This document shows positions 6,167-9,093 of a stretch of DNA of 9,093 bases, in pieces (positions within the stretch are counted from its first letter, which is position 1; every line of letters starts with the position of its first letter). The translations under genes were made by a program, and so were the position numbers. This stretch comes from Planctomycetota bacterium (lineage in GTDB: Bacteria > Planctomycetota > Planctomycetia > Isosphaerales > Isosphaeraceae), in NCBI GenBank assembly GCA_021777685.1, contig JAJYDH010000249.1, positions 1-9,093 on the forward strand, written 5' to 3'. Under the pieces are notes generated by a model. It was given only the letters and a program-made list of their open reading frames with translations. It made no database searches and was not told the origin of the DNA.

Positions 6167-6565
6167 ATGAGCCGCGACTTCGGAGAACTCAACCCGTATG
6201 CCTCGCCCTCGGCCCCGCTCGGAGTGTCGGAAAAAGCCCCGGAACCGTCCGACCTCCGGTTGTTTTTCCGGTGGGAGAAACTGCGTATCCTCTACAATTT
6301 GATCCTGGCGGCGGTCACGGTCCTGACCCTGGTGGTCGCCCCCCCTCGGTCGATGCCGCTGCCGGGTTTGTTCCTGGCGCTGGGGCTCCTCTGCTTCGCG
6401 GCGAACGTCTGCTATTGCATCGGGCCGGTCCTCGACGGATACGCGCGGCTCCTGGGGATCGGGCACCAGGCCGTCACCGTCGTGATCTTCACCCTCGGGA
6501 CGGGGTTGGCCGTCCTTCTCGCCCTGTTCGCCGTCCTGAGCTTCAGCATGTCCGGGTTCGATTGA
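6167..6565 (+). CDS. small three-helix membrane protein, NPYASP N-terminal motif, unknown function
   Basis: 132 residues. The start at 6167 places the motif NPYASPSAP at residues 9-17; a motif of this kind near the N-terminus recurs in many otherwise unrelated small planctomycete membrane proteins. A charged segment (22-40) precedes three hydrophobic helices (about 41-58, 64-86 and 101-125), and a short polar end SMSGFD. There is no signal peptide, and I see no catalytic motif. Helix 2 contains CFAANVCYC, with three cysteines, which could bind metal or form disulfides but may be incidental. GAGG lies about ten bases before the start. An in-frame upstream ATG at 6050 would add 39 Pro/Arg-rich residues translated from the repeat region and is unlikely. 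I do not recognise a function. It is followed by a hairpin and then the phosphoesterase gene on the same strand, so co-transcription is possible but not shown. Confidence 0.75.
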   Translation: MSRDFGELNPYASPSAPLGVSEKAPEPSDLRLFFRWEKLRILYNLILAAVTVLTLVVAPPRSMPLPGLFLALGLLCFAANVCYCIGPVLDGYARLLGIGHQAVTVVIFTLGTGLAVLLALFAVLSFSMSGFD

Positions 6566-6607
6566 CCGGCCGGGCGAGGGGTCGATTCGTGAAACGTCGA
6601 TGAATCT

Positions 6608-6627
6608 GCCCGGCGGGCCTGCCGGGC
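6608..6627 (+). terminator. GC hairpin between the membrane protein and phosphoesterase genes
   Basis: GCCCGGC (6608-6614) and GCCGGGC (6621-6627) form a 7-bp stem with a six-base loop, 43 bases after the stop at 6565. No T-tract follows, so termination is uncertain. Confidence 0.3.
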
Positions 6628-6706
6628 GGCTGGAGCGGTGTTGCCCTCTCGGATATCGTCTCCTCGTCGCGACCCGACCGCACCCGCCCGCCGGAGCCCG
6701 CCCTCC

Positions 6707-8122
6707 ATGCGTCCTTGCCTCCGAATGTTCCTCGCCCTCGGCCTGCTCAGCCTGGCCGGCTCCGCCTCATTCGCCGCCGACGTCTTCCTGGCCAGGCCCT
6801 ACCTGCAACTGGGCGACGCGCCGGCCTCGACCTCGGGCGACCTCGCTTTGCTCTGGCATGCCGACGACGCGGACGCCAATTGGGCGGTCGACTACAAATC
6901 CGCCCCCGACCCCTCGTGGAAGACGGCCGAGTCCCCGTCAAGCGTGCGGGTCGCGGTCCCGGGCGTCGCGGCGCACCGGGTCTACCGTGCGGCTCTCAGG
7001 GGCCTGCCGCCGGGCGGGAAGTTCGCCTATCGGGTCAGGAAGGGCGCGGAGGTCGTCTTCTCGGCCGAGGGGACGGCGCGGAAGTCGGCCGACCAGCCTT
7101 ACCGGTTCGTCGCCGTGGGGGATCTGGCCCAGGGGACGCCCGGCCAGAGGGCGATCGCCCATCGGATGGTCCTGGAGCGGCCGGACTTCGTGATGATCAC
7201 CGGCGACATCGTCTACGGCCGGGGGCGGATCACGGAATATCGCGAGCGGTTCTGGCCGGTCTACAACGCCGACGATCAATCCCCCTCGGTCGGCGGGCCG
7301 CTCCTGCGGTCGACCCTGACCGTCGCCGCGCCCGGGAACCACGACGTCGGCTCGCGGAACCTGTGGCTCTATCCCGACGGCCTGGCTTTCTATTATTACT
7401 GGGCCCAGCCCCTGAACGGCCCGGCGGAGGGCCCGTTCACCCCGCCGCTGACCGGCCCCGACGAGAATCGGAAGGCGTTCCTCGACGCCGCCGGCCCGGC
7501 CTACCCCCGGGCGGTGAACTTCTCGTTCGACTACGGCAACGCCCACTGGACCGTGCTCGACGCCAACGGTTACGTCGACTGGCGAGACCCCGGCCTCCGG
7601 GGCTGGGTCGAGCGCGACCTCGCCGCCGCCAAGGCGGCGACCTGGCGGTTCGTCGCCTTCCACCATCCCGGGTTCAACTCGTCGAAGGCCCACTTCGAGG
7701 AGCAGCAGATGCGGCTGATCGCCGACGTCCTGGAGGCGGGCAGAGTCGACGTCGTCTTCAGCGGCCACGTCCACAACTACCAGCGCAGCTTCCCCTTGAG
7801 CTTCGTCGCCGGTCGCGAGGCCGACGGCCGGATGGCCCGGACCGGGAATCTCGTCGCCGGGCGATGGACCCTGGACAAGACCTTCGACGGCCGTTCCAAC
7901 ACCCGACCCCGGGGCGTGATCTATCTCGTCACCGGCGCCGGCGGGGCGGGGCTGTACAACCCCGAGCAGCAGGATCGGCCCGAGACCTGGCAGCCGTTCA
8001 CCGACAAGTTCATCGCGAAGGTCCACTCGATCACCGTCGCCGACGTAGACGGCAAGACCCTGACCGTCCGCCAGGTCTCGGCCGACGGCGTGGAACTGGA
8101 CCGGTTCGTCGTCGCGAAGTGA
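6707..8122 (+). CDS. exported purple acid phosphatase-like metallophosphoesterase
   Basis: 471 residues. The ATG at 6707 gives a Sec signal peptide (hydrophobic core about 7-18, cleavage near SFA|AD at residue 23); an upstream ATG at 6638 would add an Arg/Pro-rich stretch that spoils it. Residues about 25-125 resemble the fibronectin-III-like N-terminal domain of purple acid phosphatases. The metallophosphoesterase domain follows with the family's ligand blocks in order: GDLAQG (Asp139), GDIVYG (Asp167, Tyr170), GNHD (Asn211), FHHPGF (His319/320) and GHVHNYQR (His354, His356). The Tyr in the GDxxY block is the residue whose charge transfer to iron colours purple acid phosphatases, so a dinuclear Fe-metal centre is likely. 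It would hydrolyse phosphate esters in the periplasm or outside the cell; the substrate is unknown. The gene converges on the channel gene with 20 bases between stops. It could support phosphate scavenging alongside the porin, but that link is speculative. Confidence 0.88.
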   Translation: MRPCLRMFLALGLLSLAGSASFAADVFLARPYLQLGDAPASTSGDLALLWHADDADANWAVDYKSAPDPSWKTAESPSSVRVAVPGVAAHRVYRAALRGLPPGGKFAYRVRKGAEVVFSAEGTARKSADQPYRFVAVGDLAQGTPGQRAIAHRMVLERPDFVMITGDIVYGRGRITEYRERFWPVYNADDQSPSVGGPLLRSTLTVAAPGNHDVGSRNLWLYPDGLAFYYYWAQPLNGPAEGPFTPPLTGPDENRKAFLDAAGPAYPRAVNFSFDYGNAHWTVLDANGYVDWRDPGLRGWVERDLAAAKAATWRFVAFHHPGFNSSKAHFEEQQMRLIADVLEAGRVDVVFSGHVHNYQRSFPLSFVAGREADGRMARTGNLVAGRWTLDKTFDGRSNTRPRGVIYLVTGAGGAGLYNPEQQDRPETWQPFTDKFIAKVHSITVADVDGKTLTVRQVSADGVELDRFVVAK

Positions 8123-8142
8123 GGCGGGAGGGGCCCGGTCGT

Positions 8143-9093
8143 TCAATCGGCGTGGACGTCGGTGGGGTCGGCGCGGGCGATCTGGCCGATCCCGCCGGTC
8201 CTCCTCATCCAGGCGCTGGTCTGCCAGTTGTCGACGGCGGTGGCCTCGGCCCGGACCGGCGGCAAGGGGAGCAGGAAGTAGACCGAGAGGGCGTTGACGA
8301 ACGGCTCGTACATCCCGCGAAGCTCGTCGAGCCTGGCCCGGGCGAGCGGCCCTTCGCGGACGTCCAGCCCCGCCTCTTTCAGCTCCCGGAGGAGCCCGGC
8401 CAGGCGGTCGGCCGGCATCCGTTCGACCTCCGGGCCGATCGGCCGGGCGTGGAAGACCTGGCAGAGGTCGACGACCGTGTGCCTCGCCATCGCGAAGGTC
8501 AACTGCGCCTGGTACGGGTCGACCCCTTCGAGCCCGGCGATGGTCAGGGCGCTGGCGTCGAGCATCGCGGTGAGCGCGGCCAGCCACGACTGGTTGTCGT
8601 GCTGCGAGCGGTAGTAGCTCAGCAGGGGGAACGAGAGGTGGCTCTCCAGGACCTCGGCCGAGAACCGCTCCCACTCCTGGAGGAAGCGGTCGAGCGCGTC
8701 GAGGTTCCGGCCGGGGGCCAGGCGGAGCAGGAGCGACCCGGCCGTCGGCGGCGACCCGGCCCGGGCGTCGAGCAGCGAGATCGTCCTCTCCCGACTCGAG
8801 AACGCCTGGTAGAAGACCGGCAGGTAGCCGATGACCACCGCCAGGAACGCGAAGCCGATGCCGGTCTCGGCCACCGCCAGGCATCGGCCGGCCGGCTCCT
8901 GCGGCGTGAGGTCGCCGAAGCCGAGCGTGAAGAACGTGACCCCGCTGAAATAGAGGTATTCGAACAGCCCGGGCCGCTGCATCCCGGGCGTGTTCAGCGG
9001 CGAGCCGATCGCCCAATGGATCACCCCGAACGACACGATCAGGCCGGTCGCCCAGAGCGAGAACAGGAGGATGACCGACGGCGGCCCGAACCA
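8143..9093 (-). CDS. potassium channel-like protein, two-helix pore plus conserved C-terminal domain (N-terminus cut off)
   Basis: The frame is open to the right edge, so the start lies outside; 316 residues are visible. A GTG at 9036 could be read as a start but falls inside a hydrophobic helix (about visible residues 5-27), so the protein clearly begins earlier. After that helix come a pore helix and the selectivity filter TLGFGD (visible residues 56-61, bases 8911-8928), followed by a second helix (about 68-98). This is the Ion_trans_2 pattern of K+ channels, with GFGD in place of the commoner GYGD. The remaining 215 residues are mostly helical and soluble-looking, with a SLLDARAGSPPT segment after the pore and YRSQHDNQSW (161-170). 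They are not an RCK/TrkA-N nucleotide-binding domain, as no GxGxxG is seen. The domain may gate the channel. Earlier transmembrane segments may lie beyond the edge. Confidence 0.8.
   Translation of the reverse strand, partial: WFGPPSVILLFSLWATGLIVSFGVIHWAIGSPLNTPGMQRPGLFEYLYFSGVTFFTLGFGDLTPQEPAGRCLAVAETGIGFAFLAVVIGYLPVFYQAFSSRERTISLLDARAGSPPTAGSLLLRLAPGRNLDALDRFLQEWERFSAEVLESHLSFPLLSYYRSQHDNQSWLAALTAMLDASALTIAGLEGVDPYQAQLTFAMARHTVVDLCQVFHARPIGPEVERMPADRLAGLLRELKEAGLDVREGPLARARLDELRGMYEPFVNALSVYFLLPLPPVRAEATAVDNWQTSAWMRRTGGIGQIARADPTDVHAD

Noticed and set aside
5978..6466. A 162-codon minus-strand frame over the repeat region and membrane protein gene
   Set aside because: Its WVRF/DWLR-like segments come from the repeated DNA motif, and the rest is antisense to the NPYASP gene. 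There is no independent coding evidence.
4203..8122. A single functional operon or defence-like island
   Set aside because: The genes alternate strands and belong to unrelated housekeeping or transport families; there are no nucleases, toxins, integrases or other island hallmarks.
6938..9016. A 692-codon open frame on the minus strand
   Set aside because: It is antisense to the phosphoesterase and an out-of-frame shadow of the channel gene; it is Arg/Pro/Gly-rich and has no recognisable domain.
9034..9036. GTG as the start of the channel gene
   Set aside because: The frame continues upstream to the window edge with hydrophobic residues that complete a transmembrane helix, so this codon is internal.

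Overview
This very GC-rich window most likely comes from a planctomycete, probably in or near the family Isosphaeraceae. Four things suggest this: a secreted redoxin / cytochrome c / copper-monooxygenase fusion of a type common in Planctomycetota; a 66-residue basic protein with the RNVLTRPERM motif of the small basic protein family shared by Planctomycetes, Verrucomicrobia and Chlamydiae; a small membrane protein starting with the NPYASP-type motif typical of planctomycetes; and a porin with an N-terminal coiled coil and low-complexity linker. The assignment rests on recognised families, not on a database search.

Layout. 1-116: non-coding, with a GC-rich palindromic element. 117-2030 (-): exported three-domain redox protein. 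2031-2273: intergenic, with a hairpin behind the porin and a TATAAT-type promoter candidate for the redox gene. 2274-3989 (-): OprO/OprP-like porin. 3990-4202: intergenic, with a hairpin just behind the ZIP gene. 4203-5060 (-): ZIP-type metal transporter. 5061-5221: divergent promoter region. 5222-5509 (+): pterin-4a-carbinolamine dehydratase. 5541-5741 (-): small basic protein, convergent with the dehydratase. 5742-6166: 425 bases without a gene, holding a degenerate short repeat. 6167-6565 (+): small three-helix membrane protein of unknown function. 6707-8122 (+): exported purple-acid-phosphatase-like metallophosphoesterase. 8143-9093 (-): potassium-channel-like protein, cut by the right edge.

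The genes do not form an obvious operon. Most have their own intergenic region, and orientation switches repeatedly. A loose theme is cell-envelope and periplasmic traffic: an outer-membrane porin, a secreted phosphatase, a metal importer, a potassium channel and an exported copper/heme redox enzyme. Whether they are co-regulated cannot be told from sequence. I see no CRISPR array, transposase, integrase, tRNA or rRNA. No clearly new multi-gene system is visible. The best leads are the three-domain redox fusion with a complete set of PHM-type copper ligands, the ZIP protein with a degraded TM4 metal motif, the conserved-looking domain behind the channel pore, and the short interspersed repeat in the 5.9-6.15 kb gap.
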